A stretch of 34,840 bases of DNA from IMG/VR virus record IMGVR_UViG_3300024264_000094, positions 1-34,840 of that record; one strand, 5' to 3'. The notes under the pieces were generated by a model, which worked only from the letters and a program-made list of their open reading frames with translations, was not told the DNA's origin and made no database searches. Positions 7,407-16,441 of this stretch are shown here, piece after piece (positions within the stretch are counted from its first letter, which is position 1; every line of letters starts with the position of its first letter). The stretch is from a virus. Both the position numbers and the translations under genes were made by a program.

Positions 7407-7892
7407 ATGGCAAATTTTACAGGTACAGGAGTTATTGTAGTTGCAGATGTTCAAACATATCAACCAGATGCTTTTGATTTTGGGTTAGCATCAGGAGATG
7501 CAAAAGTAACAACTTGGTTATCATTAACAACTGAAGATATTTTAAGAGAATTAAGAATTAAATGGTGGCAAACATACAAGTCAAATGTTTTTACAGATAT
7601 AACAGTTTTAAATACAGTAGAGTTAGACAATACAAAAGTTAATTTAGATCAATTTAAAAGAGCTGGTGTTTATTTATTTTTAGGAAAATTTTTCTTTCCA
7701 GCATTAACAAAATTTAGACCTGAAGCTGATAAAGATAGATTTGAAAGAATGATTGAATTTTATAATAGTCAATACAATATTGAATTTCAAAAAATACTTG
7801 AAGATGGAGTAGAATACGATTCAGATGATAGTGGAACTATTAGCGTTGCTGAAAGAGAAAACTTACATAGTTCAGGAAGACTTATTAGATAA
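7407..7892 (+). CDS. Head-tail connector protein with EF-hand-like loop
   Basis: The 161-residue protein in the connector position after the capsid gene is mainly helical (LTTEDILRELRIKWW; ADKDRFERMIEFYN). Near the C-terminus, residues 138-149 read DSDDSGTISVAE. This fits the 12-residue EF-hand calcium loop (D-x-D-x-S-G-x-I-x-x-x-E) at every liganding position. A single calcium loop in an adaptor could stabilise the neck in seawater, which is inference. TAATG overlap with the next gene. Confidence 0.68.
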   Translation: MANFTGTGVIVVADVQTYQPDAFDFGLASGDAKVTTWLSLTTEDILRELRIKWWQTYKSNVFTDITVLNTVELDNTKVNLDQFKRAGVYLFLGKFFFPALTKFRPEADKDRFERMIEFYNSQYNIEFQKILEDGVEYDSDDSGTISVAERENLHSSGRLIR

Positions 7893-8353
7893 TGGCCTTA
7901 TCAATTCACTTTGCTACTAATACTCAAAAAATACAAAAGAAGTTTAACAGATTCTTAGTTAGGTTTCCAAAAATAACTAAAATGGGATTAGAACAAGCTG
8001 GAGAACAATTAAGAAGAATTATTGAAGAAAATACAACAAAAGGTAAAAAATTTTCAGGTGGAAAGTTTGTTGCCTACTCTCCTGAGTATTCAGCATTGAA
8101 AGGTAAAACTACTGTTGATCTACAAGATAGTAATAGAATGCTTCAAAGTATGAAATCAAGAGTTGTTAATAGAAGTAAGGCACAAGTTTATTTTAATGAT
8201 ATGGGTATGGGTAAGAGAGCTTTTTTTCATCAAACAGGACAAGGTAATCTACCTGAAAGACCATTTTTTGGATTTAATAAAAAGGTAGAAAATGTTATAA
8301 AAAAATCATTTGAAAATTTAGTTAGAAAAGAAATGAGAAAGTTAAAATTATGA
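7892..8353 (+). CDS. Tail completion / virion morphogenesis protein (gpG/gp10-like)
   Basis: The 153-residue basic protein carries the pattern of the phage virion morphogenesis family: FSGGKFVAYSPEYSALKGK (about 55-73), then LQDSNRMLQSM, then a C-terminal RPFFGF before a final basic helix. Members join tail to head or cap the tail. It overlaps the connector gene by 1 base and the next by 4. The fold assignment rests on these segments and gene order. Confidence 0.72.
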   Translation: MALSIHFATNTQKIQKKFNRFLVRFPKITKMGLEQAGEQLRRIIEENTTKGKKFSGGKFVAYSPEYSALKGKTTVDLQDSNRMLQSMKSRVVNRSKAQVYFNDMGMGKRAFFHQTGQGNLPERPFFGFNKKVENVIKKSFENLVRKEMRKLKL

Positions 8354-8787
8354 GTATTAGAGAAGACATCGCAAGTAATATTGCAACTACAATTACAAAC
8401 ATAAGTGCTTTAACTATTAAGAAAGTAACTAGACAACCTTTCCCATTAGAAGAATTATCAGAACAACAATACCCAGCAGTACTAATTCAAACACAAGAAG
8501 AAACAAAAGAAGATTCAGAATTAGGTAGTGGAGGTAAAACAAGAATAGCAACATTAGATTTTTTAGTATCTGGGTTTGTTAAAGGATCAGAAACAAATAT
8601 AGATACTGCTAGAAACCAATTGATAGAAGTAATTGAAGAAGCATTAGAAACTGATATAACTAGAAATGGAAAGGCTTTAGATACAGAGGTCGTTTCTATT
8701 GAAACTGATGCTGGTACATTGTTTCCTTATGGTGGAATCTCAATGACAGTTAAAGTTATATATGAACATCAATCTGGTACGCTATAA
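8350..8787 (+). CDS. Tail terminator / minor tail protein (gpU-like)
   Basis: The 145-residue protein has an N-terminal helix (IREDIASNIATTI), a FP...QYPAVLIQTQEE segment, and a beta strand pattern ending in GGISMTVKVIYEH. Size, beta-rich content and position between the completion protein and the tail-tube gene match tail terminators, which stop tube growth and bind the head. No catalytic motif is expected. The ATGA overlap with the upstream gene indicates coupled translation. Confidence 0.65.
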   Translation: MSIREDIASNIATTITNISALTIKKVTRQPFPLEELSEQQYPAVLIQTQEETKEDSELGSGGKTRIATLDFLVSGFVKGSETNIDTARNQLIEVIEEALETDITRNGKALDTEVVSIETDAGTLFPYGGISMTVKVIYEHQSGTL

Positions 8788-8936
8788 TGAGTATATCTAG
8801 AAAGATAAATAAAATAGAAAAACTGAATGATAAGATTTCAATGCTTTGTGAGGAAATCAAAGAAGAACTTGAACAGGAGGGAGAATTTTATGAAGAATAT
8901 GATGAAGACGATGAAGAACTTGAAGAAGAAGATTAA
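8787..8936 (+). CDS. 49-aa acidic peptide
   Basis: The frame opens MSISRKINKIEKLND and ends in an extreme acidic tail (EEYDEDDEELEEED). TAATG overlap with the previous stop supports translation. Sitting between terminator and tube genes, it could act as a small tail-assembly partner or a DNA-mimic-like acidic peptide, but nothing in the sequence decides this. Confidence 0.55.
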   Translation: MSISRKINKIEKLNDKISMLCEEIKEELEQEGEFYEEYDEDDEELEEED

Positions 8937-8954
8937 ATCTATTATAAGGATGTT

Positions 8955-9134
8955 ATGGCAAAAGATATAAAACTAATAAAAGGTAGTGACGAGATTACAA
9001 TAAACGAAAATAATCTTGCACACTATGAGAAGCTAGGATATAAACCAGCTAACACGAAAACAATAACTAAGGAGAAAAAATCATGGCAACCCATCACGGA
9101 AAAGAAGGTGTCGTTAAAACAGGATCTAACGTAA
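8955..9134 (+). CDS. 59-aa small basic protein overlapping the tail-tube start
   Basis: MAKDIKLIKGSDEITI begins 5 bases after an AAGGA ribosome site. The frame runs 52 bases into the tail-tube gene in another frame. Length and start signal make it a reasonable gene, yet the long overlap means the functional part may be only the first 43 residues. Unknown function. Confidence 0.45.
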   Translation: MAKDIKLIKGSDEITINENNLAHYEKLGYKPANTKTITKEKKSWQPITEKKVSLKQDLT

Positions 9135-9469
9135 CAGGCGAAGTAACTGCCTTTACTTTAGAAACTACAGGCGATGTCGTTGAAGATACATCATTATCAG
9201 ATTCTGCTAAAACTTTTATAGCAGGAAGAACTTCATTTAGTGGTTCTATAGAAGCACATTTTGATGAAACAGATACTTCACAAGAAGCAATGGTAGTAGG
9301 AACTGAATTAGCTTTTACATTACTTCCAGAGGGCAGTACTGCTGGCGATGCTTCATACACAGGTCAAGGTATAGTAACAGGAATGTCTATTTCTAATACT
9401 ATGGACGGAATTGTATCAAGAAGTATTACTTTTCAAGGTACAGGCGCTTTAGCAGTAGGAACAGTATAA
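9083..9469 (+). CDS. Major tail tube protein
   Basis: The 128-residue beta-rich protein has GVVKTGSNVTGEVTAFTLE near the start and ends with a beta-strand run GMSISNTMDGIVSRSITF. It is typical of compact tail-tube subunits that stack as hexameric rings along the tape measure. A GGAG ribosome site precedes the ATG. It lies directly upstream of the frameshifted chaperone and tape measure, the standard siphovirus order. Confidence 0.82.
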   Translation: MATHHGKEGVVKTGSNVTGEVTAFTLETTGDVVEDTSLSDSAKTFIAGRTSFSGSIEAHFDETDTSQEAMVVGTELAFTLLPEGSTAGDASYTGQGIVTGMSISNTMDGIVSRSITFQGTGALAVGTV

Positions 9470-9477
9470 TCTAATTT

Positions 9478-9819
9478 ATGAAGATTATTGATAGAGCAAA
9501 ATCTCATTTTGAGTCTCTAGGTGTTCAATCTATTGAAGTGGAAGAATGGCAAGACGAAAAAGGTATGCCAACAGTTATTTATTGGCAACCAATTACACTT
9601 GCAGAAAAGAAAAAATTGTTTAGTAGAACAGAAAATCTTAATGATGCTGGATTATTAGCTGATGTAGTTATTATGAAAGCTATTGATAAAGATGGCGAAA
9701 AGATTTTTTCTTTAGAAGACAAACTTCCAATAATGCACAAAGTAGATTCCGATGTACTTTCTAAGATAGCCGTAGCCATGGTTCAAACTCCAAGTCCAGA
9801 GGAATTAAAAAAAAAGTAA
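9478..9819 (+). CDS. Tail assembly chaperone, short form (gpG-like)
   Basis: The 113-residue product is read in the zero frame and ends LKKK at a run of nine A. In lambda-like phages this protein coats the tape measure during tail assembly. It is followed in the -1 frame by an extension ending two bases before the tape measure gene (see the slippery-site entry). The short form should be the major product. Position between tail tube and tape measure plus the frameshift makes the assignment strong despite low motif content. Confidence 0.85.
   Translation: MKIIDRAKSHFESLGVQSIEVEEWQDEKGMPTVIYWQPITLAEKKKLFSRTENLNDAGLLADVVIMKAIDKDGEKIFSLEDKLPIMHKVDSDVLSKIAVAMVQTPSPEELKKK
9810..9816 (+). promoter_or_regulatory. 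Programmed -1 ribosomal frameshift site
   Basis: The zero frame reads TTA AAA AAA AAG TAA. Positions 9810-9816 form A-AAA-AAG, the canonical bacterial slippery heptamer (X-XXY-YYZ) in correct phase, one codon before the stop. Slipping back one base avoids TAA and opens 52 further codons. The A run spans 9807-9815. Confidence 0.88.
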
Positions 9820-9974
9820 GTACTGACATAGAGCTTAAAAATATGCTAATAGTAGCAGATAGGCTCAAAATAAATTTATCTGAATTAAGTCAGATGAGTG
9901 AATATGAGTTTAATCTTTGGGTTGGATTTATGTTAGATGAAAGTGAACAATCCAAAGCTAACATGAAGAAATAA
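9816..9974 (+). CDS. Frameshift extension of the tail assembly chaperone (gpT-like part of gpGT)
   Basis: Read only after the -1 slip, this segment adds 52 residues to the 113-residue short form, giving about 165. It begins VSTDIELKNM and contains LSELSQMSEYEFNLWVGFM. This is the style of gpT-type extensions (Leu/Met-rich helix, then E-x-x-x-W), which recruit tail-tube subunits to the tape measure. The stop at 9972-9974 is two bases before the tape-measure ATG. An internal ATG at 9843 has no convincing ribosome site, so independent translation is less likely. Confidence 0.83.
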   Translation, partial: VSTDIELKNMLIVADRLKINLSELSQMSEYEFNLWVGFMLDESEQSKANMKK

Positions 9975-9976
9975 AT

Positions 9977-11929
9977 ATGGCTCAAAATTTACTTATAAAT
10001 ATTCTTGCAAAAGATAAAACAAGACAAGCATTAGGTTCTGTTCAAGCTGGATTAGGTAGATTACAAAGAACTGTATTTTCAATACAAGGTGCATTAGCTG
10101 GAATAGGTGGTGCATTAGTAATTAAATCATTAGTAAGTGTAGGAACACAAGTAGAAAATCTAGGTGTTAGGTTTGCTTTTTTATTTGGTGGAATGAAAGA
10201 GGGTAACAAAGCATTTCAAGAATTAATTAATTTTGCGGCTAGAGTACCTTTCTCACTAGATGAAATTTCAAGTGCATCAGGAAGTCTTGCAGTTGTATCT
10301 AAAGATGCAGAAGAACTTTCAAAAATTTTAGAGATAACAGGTAATGTTGCAGTACTAACAGGATTAGATTTTAGACAAACTGCTGAACAAATACAAAGAT
10401 CATTTGCTGGTGGTATAGCGGCCGCTGATGTATTTAGAGAAAGAGGTGTTAGAGAGATGTTAGGCTTTGAAGCTGGAGCTAAGAAAACAGCTAAAGAAAC
10501 AAGAAAAGCATTTGAAGAAGTATTCGGTCCTGATGGTAAGTTTGGTCAAGCTATGAAAGTTATGGCAGTTACATTTACAGGAACACTTTCAATGCTATCA
10601 GATAAACTTTTTAAATTTAAACTTGAAACTAATAGAGCTGGATTCTTTGACTTTATAAAGAATGGTCTATCATTAGTTAATGAGATGATTGAAAAAAATG
10701 GAGAAGCATTAACAAAAGCTAGTGCAAGAACTTCAGAATTTTTAATCAATGTTACTAAACAAATATTAATTAGTGGTGCAGTAATTGTAGATTCATTACG
10801 AAAACCATTTATGTTTATTGCACACGCAATAAAAGGAACAATGGAAGTTTTAAAATCATTACCAAGAGGAGTTCAAGAATTAGGTGTAATTGGTTTTCTT
10901 ATGTTAGGTGGTAAAGGTAAATTATTAATCTTATTTCTTGGTTCTATTTTTGATTCATTAAGATCAATGTTAGGAAGTTTATCTAGTGCTTATGGTTCTA
11001 TGATAGAGGGCATAGCTAAATCGATGAGGTTCTTAAAAATAATCTCAGAAGAAACTTTTCAAGCAAATTTAAAAACTGTTCAAGAATTTAAAGATGCGGC
11101 TGAAAGATTACAAACACCATTAGCTGAACTAAATGAACAAACAAGAGCATCAGCAGAAAATACAGAAGATTGGATGGTAGCAACAAAAGCAGTAGAAAAA
11201 TTTATAGAAAAAATAACTCAGAACATGATTTTAACTAACGAACAAATGAAAGAACTTTTAGAGTTAGCTGGAGCAGTAAAACCAGAGGTTAAAGAAGTAG
11301 GAGTAGATTTTGGTAAGGTAGCAGAAATTATAAAAGAGAGAGTCAAAAAAGAATTAGAATCTGTTAATGAAAAAATTGCTAAAGGAATACTTGGTGGAAT
11401 TAAAAGAATGTCAAAAGGGATGGCAGAAGTAGTTGTTCTTGGTAAAGACTTTGGACAATCAATGAAACAAATAGCACAACAAATTATGGTTAATATTATT
11501 GCTGGACTAATAGAACAAATAGCTTTGCAAACTATTGCTAAAATATTAGGTCAAGAAGAACTTAAAGTTGAAGCTGATAAATTAAATACTTTGAAATCAC
11601 AAAACACAGAACGTAAAAGAGCAATATTATTTAATGCTCTAGGTGGTGGTGGTGGAGGTGGTTTTGGTTTTGCAAAAGGTGGAGCTGTATCAAAAGGCAG
11701 AGCTATTGTAGTGGGTGAAAGAGGCCCAGAAATGTTTGTTCCAAATAGTACAGGACAAATAACTCAATCTGCAAGAGGTATATCAGGTGGAGGTTCGACA
11801 GTAGTTAATTTTAATATTAACACAGTAGATGCAAGAGGTTTTGAAGAATTATTAACTAGATCAAGAGGTGCAATAACTCAATTAATTAACAATGCAGTTA
11901 ATGAAAGAGGTAGGGAGAGTCTAATATAA
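9977..11929 (+). CDS. Tape measure protein
   Basis: The 650-residue protein sets tail length. At the usual 0.15 nm per residue it predicts a tail near 100 nm. The N-terminus is helical with a hydrophobic segment (about 36-55). A second hydrophobic stretch lies near 300-325. A poly-Gly linker near 556 precedes FAKGGAVSKGRAIVVGERGP, the common C-terminal motif of tape measures (G-G-x-V ... V-G-E-x-G-P-E). The predicted size agrees with a modest siphovirus tail. It overlaps the next gene by one base (TAATG). Confidence 0.93.
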   Translation: MAQNLLINILAKDKTRQALGSVQAGLGRLQRTVFSIQGALAGIGGALVIKSLVSVGTQVENLGVRFAFLFGGMKEGNKAFQELINFAARVPFSLDEISSASGSLAVVSKDAEELSKILEITGNVAVLTGLDFRQTAEQIQRSFAGGIAAADVFRERGVREMLGFEAGAKKTAKETRKAFEEVFGPDGKFGQAMKVMAVTFTGTLSMLSDKLFKFKLETNRAGFFDFIKNGLSLVNEMIEKNGEALTKASARTSEFLINVTKQILISGAVIVDSLRKPFMFIAHAIKGTMEVLKSLPRGVQELGVIGFLMLGGKGKLLILFLGSIFDSLRSMLGSLSSAYGSMIEGIAKSMRFLKIISEETFQANLKTVQEFKDAAERLQTPLAELNEQTRASAENTEDWMVATKAVEKFIEKITQNMILTNEQMKELLELAGAVKPEVKEVGVDFGKVAEIIKERVKKELESVNEKIAKGILGGIKRMSKGMAEVVVLGKDFGQSMKQIAQQIMVNIIAGLIEQIALQTIAKILGQEELKVEADKLNTLKSQNTERKRAILFNALGGGGGGGFGFAKGGAVSKGRAIVVGERGPEMFVPNSTGQITQSARGISGGGSTVVNFNINTVDARGFEELLTRSRGAITQLINNAVNERGRESLI

Positions 11930-12549
11930 TGGCTGGTGCATTTCCAATATCTAATTCTAAATTTGACACTTTAGGAATAAAGTCTATTCAAAATACTATT
12001 ATTTCAAAAAGTGTATCAGGAAAAAAACTTGCAAGACAAATTGATAATCAAAGATGGGCATTTACTGTTTCTATAAAGACAGGAACTAGATCAGATGTCT
12101 ATGGAGAACTAATGGCATTTATAGTGAAACAAAGATCAGGAAAAGAAAATTTTACAATAGTTCCACCTGAAGTAAAAAATGCAAGAGGTAACGAATCAGG
12201 AACAGTATTAGTAAATGGAGATCATGCAGTTGGAGATACAACGATTACTATGGATGGACACCATAACGATAACCCTCATGCTTTTAAAAGTGGCGATTTT
12301 ATCAAGTTTGCTTCTCATAGTAAAGTATATATGGTTGTTGCAGATGTTCAGGCTTCAAGTAATGCTTCAACAGTTACAATAGAACCACCTTTAGTTTCAA
12401 CAATAGCAAATGATTCAATAGTTACTTACGACAATGTTCCATTCACAGTTTATTTAACAAATGACATACAAGATTTTGGAGCAACAGGAACTACTAATGA
12501 TGGAAAACTTCTTTATACTTATGAAATGGATGTAGAAGAAGCTCTTTAA
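11929..12549 (+). CDS. Minor tail / distal tail-like protein
   Basis: The 206-residue beta-rich protein directly follows the tape measure. It contains RWAFTVSIKTG and later YDNVPFTVYLTNDIQDFG. Between them lies GTVLVNGDHAVGDTTITMDG, resembling an inserted small beta-barrel (about 90-160). Proteins at this site (lambda gpM or Dit-like) form the ring that joins tube and tip. The exact family is not certain. One-base overlaps on both ends. Confidence 0.65.
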   Translation: MAGAFPISNSKFDTLGIKSIQNTIISKSVSGKKLARQIDNQRWAFTVSIKTGTRSDVYGELMAFIVKQRSGKENFTIVPPEVKNARGNESGTVLVNGDHAVGDTTITMDGHHNDNPHAFKSGDFIKFASHSKVYMVVADVQASSNASTVTIEPPLVSTIANDSIVTYDNVPFTVYLTNDIQDFGATGTTNDGKLLYTYEMDVEEAL

Positions 12550-12779
12550 TGAAATACAAAATAACCCATCTAATAACTGCTGAATTTGTTGCTGAGATTA
12601 TAGTAGATGAAAGTGAAATAAATACTCAAACAAATGACTTAGGAGAGTATAAAAAACCTAATGGCAAGTTTGAATTTACTATGATAAAAGGAACTGAGAA
12701 ATTAGAACGAACAACCTACGAGAAGCATAATGACAAGGAATTTAACATCATCAATCAAGACAGCATTAGCGACGAATGA
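12549..12779 (+). CDS. Small unknown tail-cluster protein
   Basis: The 76-residue protein (MKYKITHLITAEFVAEIIV) is acidic overall with a hydrophobic N-terminal third that does not look like a membrane segment. Its last 50 bases overlap the next gene in another frame. Location between distal-tail and tip genes suggests a tail-assembly helper, without direct evidence. Confidence 0.6.
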   Translation: MKYKITHLITAEFVAEIIVDESEINTQTNDLGEYKKPNGKFEFTMIKGTEKLERTTYEKHNDKEFNIINQDSISDE

Positions 12780-13296
12780 TATTAGACCTTTTCATCTTCT
12801 TACAATAGGTTTTAGCACTCCTGTAAATTTTACTGATTCTACTTATAGTTTAACTTCATCAATATCAGGTTCTTCAGTTACTTATTCTCCATCAAGTTTT
12901 ATTATAGGTGTTTCTGATTTTAGTGAAGAAATAGATGTTACTAAATCAACTTTAACAGTTTCTTTATCAGGTGCAAACCAAACATTTATATCAACAGTTC
13001 TTAATGAAAATGTAACGAATAGACCTGTAACTATTTTTAGAGGTTTATTAGATTCTAGTAATGCAATTATTCCTGATCCATTTTTATTATATAAAGGTAA
13101 TATAGAAAATTTTGCAATAAACGAAAACACAAAATCAAGTGTTGTTAATATATCAGTAGTTTCACATTGGGCTGACTTTGAAAAAAAGAATGGTCGTAAA
13201 ACAAATAATACTTCACAACAAAGATTCTTTAGTACAGATGTTGGTATGGATTTTTCATCACAAACTGTTTTAGATATTAAATGGGGTAGAGAATAA
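12730..13296 (+). CDS. Tail tip assembly protein (DUF2163 / gpL-like)
   Basis: The 188-residue protein carries the recurrent pattern of DUF2163-type tail proteins: PFHLLTIGFSTPVNFTDS near the start, a RPVTIFRGLL strand, and C-terminal RKTNNTSQQRFFSTDVGMDF followed by IKWG. Relatives in gene transfer agents and lambda-like phages sit in the tail tip hub and some bind Fe-S clusters. No Cys cluster exists here, so an iron-sulphur role is not supported. TAATG coupling to the tip protein gene. Confidence 0.7.
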   Translation: MTRNLTSSIKTALATNDIRPFHLLTIGFSTPVNFTDSTYSLTSSISGSSVTYSPSSFIIGVSDFSEEIDVTKSTLTVSLSGANQTFISTVLNENVTNRPVTIFRGLLDSSNAIIPDPFLLYKGNIENFAINENTKSSVVNISVVSHWADFEKKNGRKTNNTSQQRFFSTDVGMDFSSQTVLDIKWGRE

Positions 13297-15617
13297 TGTT
13301 TAAATGGTTTGAAAAAATATTAATTAAAGTAGCAAAAAAAATACTTAACAAACATGCACCTAAAGGAGAGTTTCTTGCTTACATTAATAAACGAGAAGAA
13401 AAACTTTTAAAACAATATGGTGGTGCTGGATTACCTATAAAGAAAACAGGAATAAAATCTTTTTTTAGTATTGGTAGTTTCTTTAGTGCGGCAGTTAGTT
13501 TTTTTACAAACCTTAATCCTGTTGTTAAACTAATTGCAACAATAGCAATCGCTTGGTTGTTTAGACCTAAAGTTCCTGACCTACCTGACTTTGGTGTTAA
13601 TGAAGCAGATGATTTTGAAACAGGAGTTCTTTTAAATAAACAATCTAATGATGCAAATATTCCTGTAATTTATGGCGAAAGATTAGTTGGTGGTACAAGA
13701 GTCTTTGTAGAAACTTCAGGAACAGATAATACTTACTTGTATGTTTCTTTGGTATTGTCAGAGGGAGAGATAAGTTCAATAGAAGAAATAAGAGTAGATG
13801 AAAAAACTGTAACTTTTGATGGTGCTTTATCAGATAATGTTCAAAGAAATGTAGCAAGTTCAGATTCTAATTTTTACAAAGCAGATCCAAACGAAGAAAA
13901 TGGTTCTGCTGAAAGTACTATTATTGTTGAGCCTCATTTTGGTACAGATGGTCAAAGTGCATCTAGTTTGTTATCTACTTTGTCTAATTGGGGTAGCAAT
14001 CATAAATTATCAGGATTATGTTATTTAGCTTTTAGGTTCAAATGGAATCAAGATGTGTATTCAGGAATACCAAAAATACAAGCCAAAATAAAAGGTAAAA
14101 AAGTTGTAGCATATAATTCAAGTTTAGTTGCACAAACTCCAGCTTTCTCAACTAACCCAGCTTGGTGTTTATTAGACTATTTAACAAACAGTAGATATGG
14201 AAAAGGTTTAACTACAAACGAAATTAATTTACAAAGTTTCTATGATGCTTCACAAGTTTGTGAAACACAAGTTACTCCATATTCAGGTGCAAGTAATATA
14301 AATATTTTTGATACAAATGGTGTTATAGATACATCAAAAAAATTATTAGAAAATGTTAGAGAATTATTAAAAGGGTGTAGAGGTTATTTACCATATACAC
14401 AAGGAAAGTATAATTTAATTATAGAAACAATAGGGAGTGCATCAATAACTTTAACAGAGGATGATATTATTGGTGGATATAATTTACAAACTCCAGCTAA
14501 AAATGAAAAATATAATAGAGTAATTGTATCTTATGTTAACCCTGATCGGAATTTTCAAGTTGATGAAGTACAGTTTCCACCAATAGATGATTCAGGATTA
14601 CCAAGTGCAGATAGACATGCAACTATGAAAACTGATGATGGTGGGTTTTTGTTAGAGGGTAGATTTGAATTTGGAAAAGTTATTACAAATACTTATCAAG
14701 CTGAAGAAATGGCTGAAGTTATACTTAGACGAACAAGAGATTCTTTAAGACTTTCAATTAATGTTGCTTTTAGTGCATATGATTTAGCTATAGGAGATAT
14801 TGTAAATGTTTCTCATAGCTCAATCGGTTTTAGTTCCAAACCTTTTAGATTGTTATCAATTAAATTTAATCCTGATTATACTTTAGGTTTAGATTTGGTA
14901 GAACACCAAAACGCACACTACACATGGGCTACTAAGACTCAGGCAACTGCTATTCCAACAACAAACTTACCTAATCCAAATAATATCCAACCACCAGCTT
15001 CAGTTACTCTAACAGATGAAATGATTGAATATGCAGATGGTATTGTAATCACTAGATTAAATATAAACATAGGTGCAAGCCCAGATAAGTTTGTTCAATA
15101 TTATCAAGTTGAAGCAAAACAAAGTACAGAATCTAATTTCAAAATTATTTCTAATGGTACACAGTTAAGACACGAGTTGTTAAATGTTATTGATGATGCC
15201 ACTTATGATGTAAGAGTCAAAGCAATCAACTCTTTAGGAGTTTCAAGTACATATGCTTCTGCATCAAGAAAAATAATAGGTGCAACAGAAACTCCAGCAG
15301 ATGTGGAAGACTTATCTGTAAGTTTAGTAGGTTCAAACCAAATGGAACTTTCTTGGACTCCTGTTGCAGATTTAGATATTTCTTGGTACGAGATTAGATA
15401 CCAAGATGTTCTTGTAGGTGCAATATGGAATGAAAGTACACCATTAACAAAAGTAGTAAGAAGAAAATCAAATACAGTAACTGTTAATGCACAAACAGGA
15501 ACTTTTCTAATAAAAGCAGTAGATAAGTTAGGAAATTCAAGTGCTAGTGAAACTATTGTAACAACTGTAATATCAGGTTTAAATAATTTTGTAACAACCC
15601 AATCGTTTAGTGAGTAA
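13296..15617 (+). CDS. Tail tip attachment protein (J-like)
   Basis: The 773-residue host-recognition hub begins with a basic amphipathic region and a hydrophobic stretch (about 60-92). Next comes NIPVIYGERLVGGTRVFVET (about 120-140), a signature of J-type tip proteins. The middle part (GLCYLAFRFKWN, LLDYLTNSRYGKG, LLKGCRGYL) matches the phage tail-tip hub. The C-terminal 200 residues look like two fibronectin-III-like domains (YYQVEAKQS; ISWYEIRYQ). It would anchor the fibres encoded next. Confidence 0.85.
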   Translation: MFKWFEKILIKVAKKILNKHAPKGEFLAYINKREEKLLKQYGGAGLPIKKTGIKSFFSIGSFFSAAVSFFTNLNPVVKLIATIAIAWLFRPKVPDLPDFGVNEADDFETGVLLNKQSNDANIPVIYGERLVGGTRVFVETSGTDNTYLYVSLVLSEGEISSIEEIRVDEKTVTFDGALSDNVQRNVASSDSNFYKADPNEENGSAESTIIVEPHFGTDGQSASSLLSTLSNWGSNHKLSGLCYLAFRFKWNQDVYSGIPKIQAKIKGKKVVAYNSSLVAQTPAFSTNPAWCLLDYLTNSRYGKGLTTNEINLQSFYDASQVCETQVTPYSGASNINIFDTNGVIDTSKKLLENVRELLKGCRGYLPYTQGKYNLIIETIGSASITLTEDDIIGGYNLQTPAKNEKYNRVIVSYVNPDRNFQVDEVQFPPIDDSGLPSADRHATMKTDDGGFLLEGRFEFGKVITNTYQAEEMAEVILRRTRDSLRLSINVAFSAYDLAIGDIVNVSHSSIGFSSKPFRLLSIKFNPDYTLGLDLVEHQNAHYTWATKTQATAIPTTNLPNPNNIQPPASVTLTDEMIEYADGIVITRLNINIGASPDKFVQYYQVEAKQSTESNFKIISNGTQLRHELLNVIDDATYDVRVKAINSLGVSSTYASASRKIIGATETPADVEDLSVSLVGSNQMELSWTPVADLDISWYEIRYQDVLVGAIWNESTPLTKVVRRKSNTVTVNAQTGTFLIKAVDKLGNSSASETIVTTVISGLNNFVTTQSFSE

Positions 15618-15619
15618 TT

Positions 15620-16417
15620 ATGGCAAATTTTAATGGAACAAGAGATAGTAATGTAGCTTTATCAGTTGATAACCAAAACAGAAAAGTTTTAATATTAGAT
15701 ACAATAACTGATTTTGATGATGGAGTTGGTAATATAGAATCAGCAGAGGGTGTGTTTGATTTAGGTGGAACTGATTCAACTTCTAATCCAACAAACTTTA
15801 ATGGTAATGTCCAAGCAAATGGTTTTTATACATTTGATAATACTTTAACTTTAGATGCAATTTATGATGTAACACTTGGTGCTAAACTAGGAATGAGTTC
15901 AGAAGATGAGTATGATTTATTTGATGATGGTAGAGGTGCTTCAAAATTTGAAGATGCTAAAGCTCCTTTTGATGGAAGTCCTGAAGTACAATGTGGTGCA
16001 GAAATACAAGTAGGGTTTTCTGATACAGGATTAGGTTCAATTTCTAATTATAGAAAGATAGCACAACAAACTACTTTAAAAGGTAGGTATTTTAAATTTA
16101 GAGCAAAGCTAACTTGTGATAACAGTAAAGTTAGATCAAAAGTACATGATTTAAAATTTACAGTTAATTTTGAAAAAAGAGTAGATACAGGAGAAGATAT
16201 AGTTTCATCAGCTAGTGGAAGTAATATAACATTCAATAATTCTTTCTTTGCTACTCCTAGTTTATCAATAGCTGGTCAAAGTATGACAGTAGGAGATTTC
16301 TTTACAATTACAAATAAGACAAAAAATGGATTTACAATTCAGTTCTTTAATAGTAGTAATGTAGGAATAAGTAGAACATTTGATTATCAAGCACAAGGAT
16401 ATGGCTTGAAATCGTAA
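15620..16417 (+). CDS. Tail tip / central fibre accessory protein
   Basis: The 265-residue beta-rich protein starts MANFNGTRDSNVALSVDNQ and ends with TITNKTKNGFTIQFFN ... FDYQAQGYG. This closing motif is repeatedly found at the end of tip proteins in marine phages. An acidic patch (EDEYDLFDDG) may bind metal. It lies 2 bases after the J-like gene and may be a separate subunit of that fibre. Confidence 0.65.
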   Translation: MANFNGTRDSNVALSVDNQNRKVLILDTITDFDDGVGNIESAEGVFDLGGTDSTSNPTNFNGNVQANGFYTFDNTLTLDAIYDVTLGAKLGMSSEDEYDLFDDGRGASKFEDAKAPFDGSPEVQCGAEIQVGFSDTGLGSISNYRKIAQQTTLKGRYFKFRAKLTCDNSKVRSKVHDLKFTVNFEKRVDTGEDIVSSASGSNITFNNSFFATPSLSIAGQSMTVGDFFTITNKTKNGFTIQFFNSSNVGISRTFDYQAQGYGLKS

Positions 16418-16441
16418 CCATTATAAAATATAAAGGAATCT

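Noticed and set aside
10420-10427. NotI-type site GCGGCCGC in an AT-rich genome
   Set aside because: It falls in Ala-Ala codons of the tape measure (IAAAD) and needs no special explanation.
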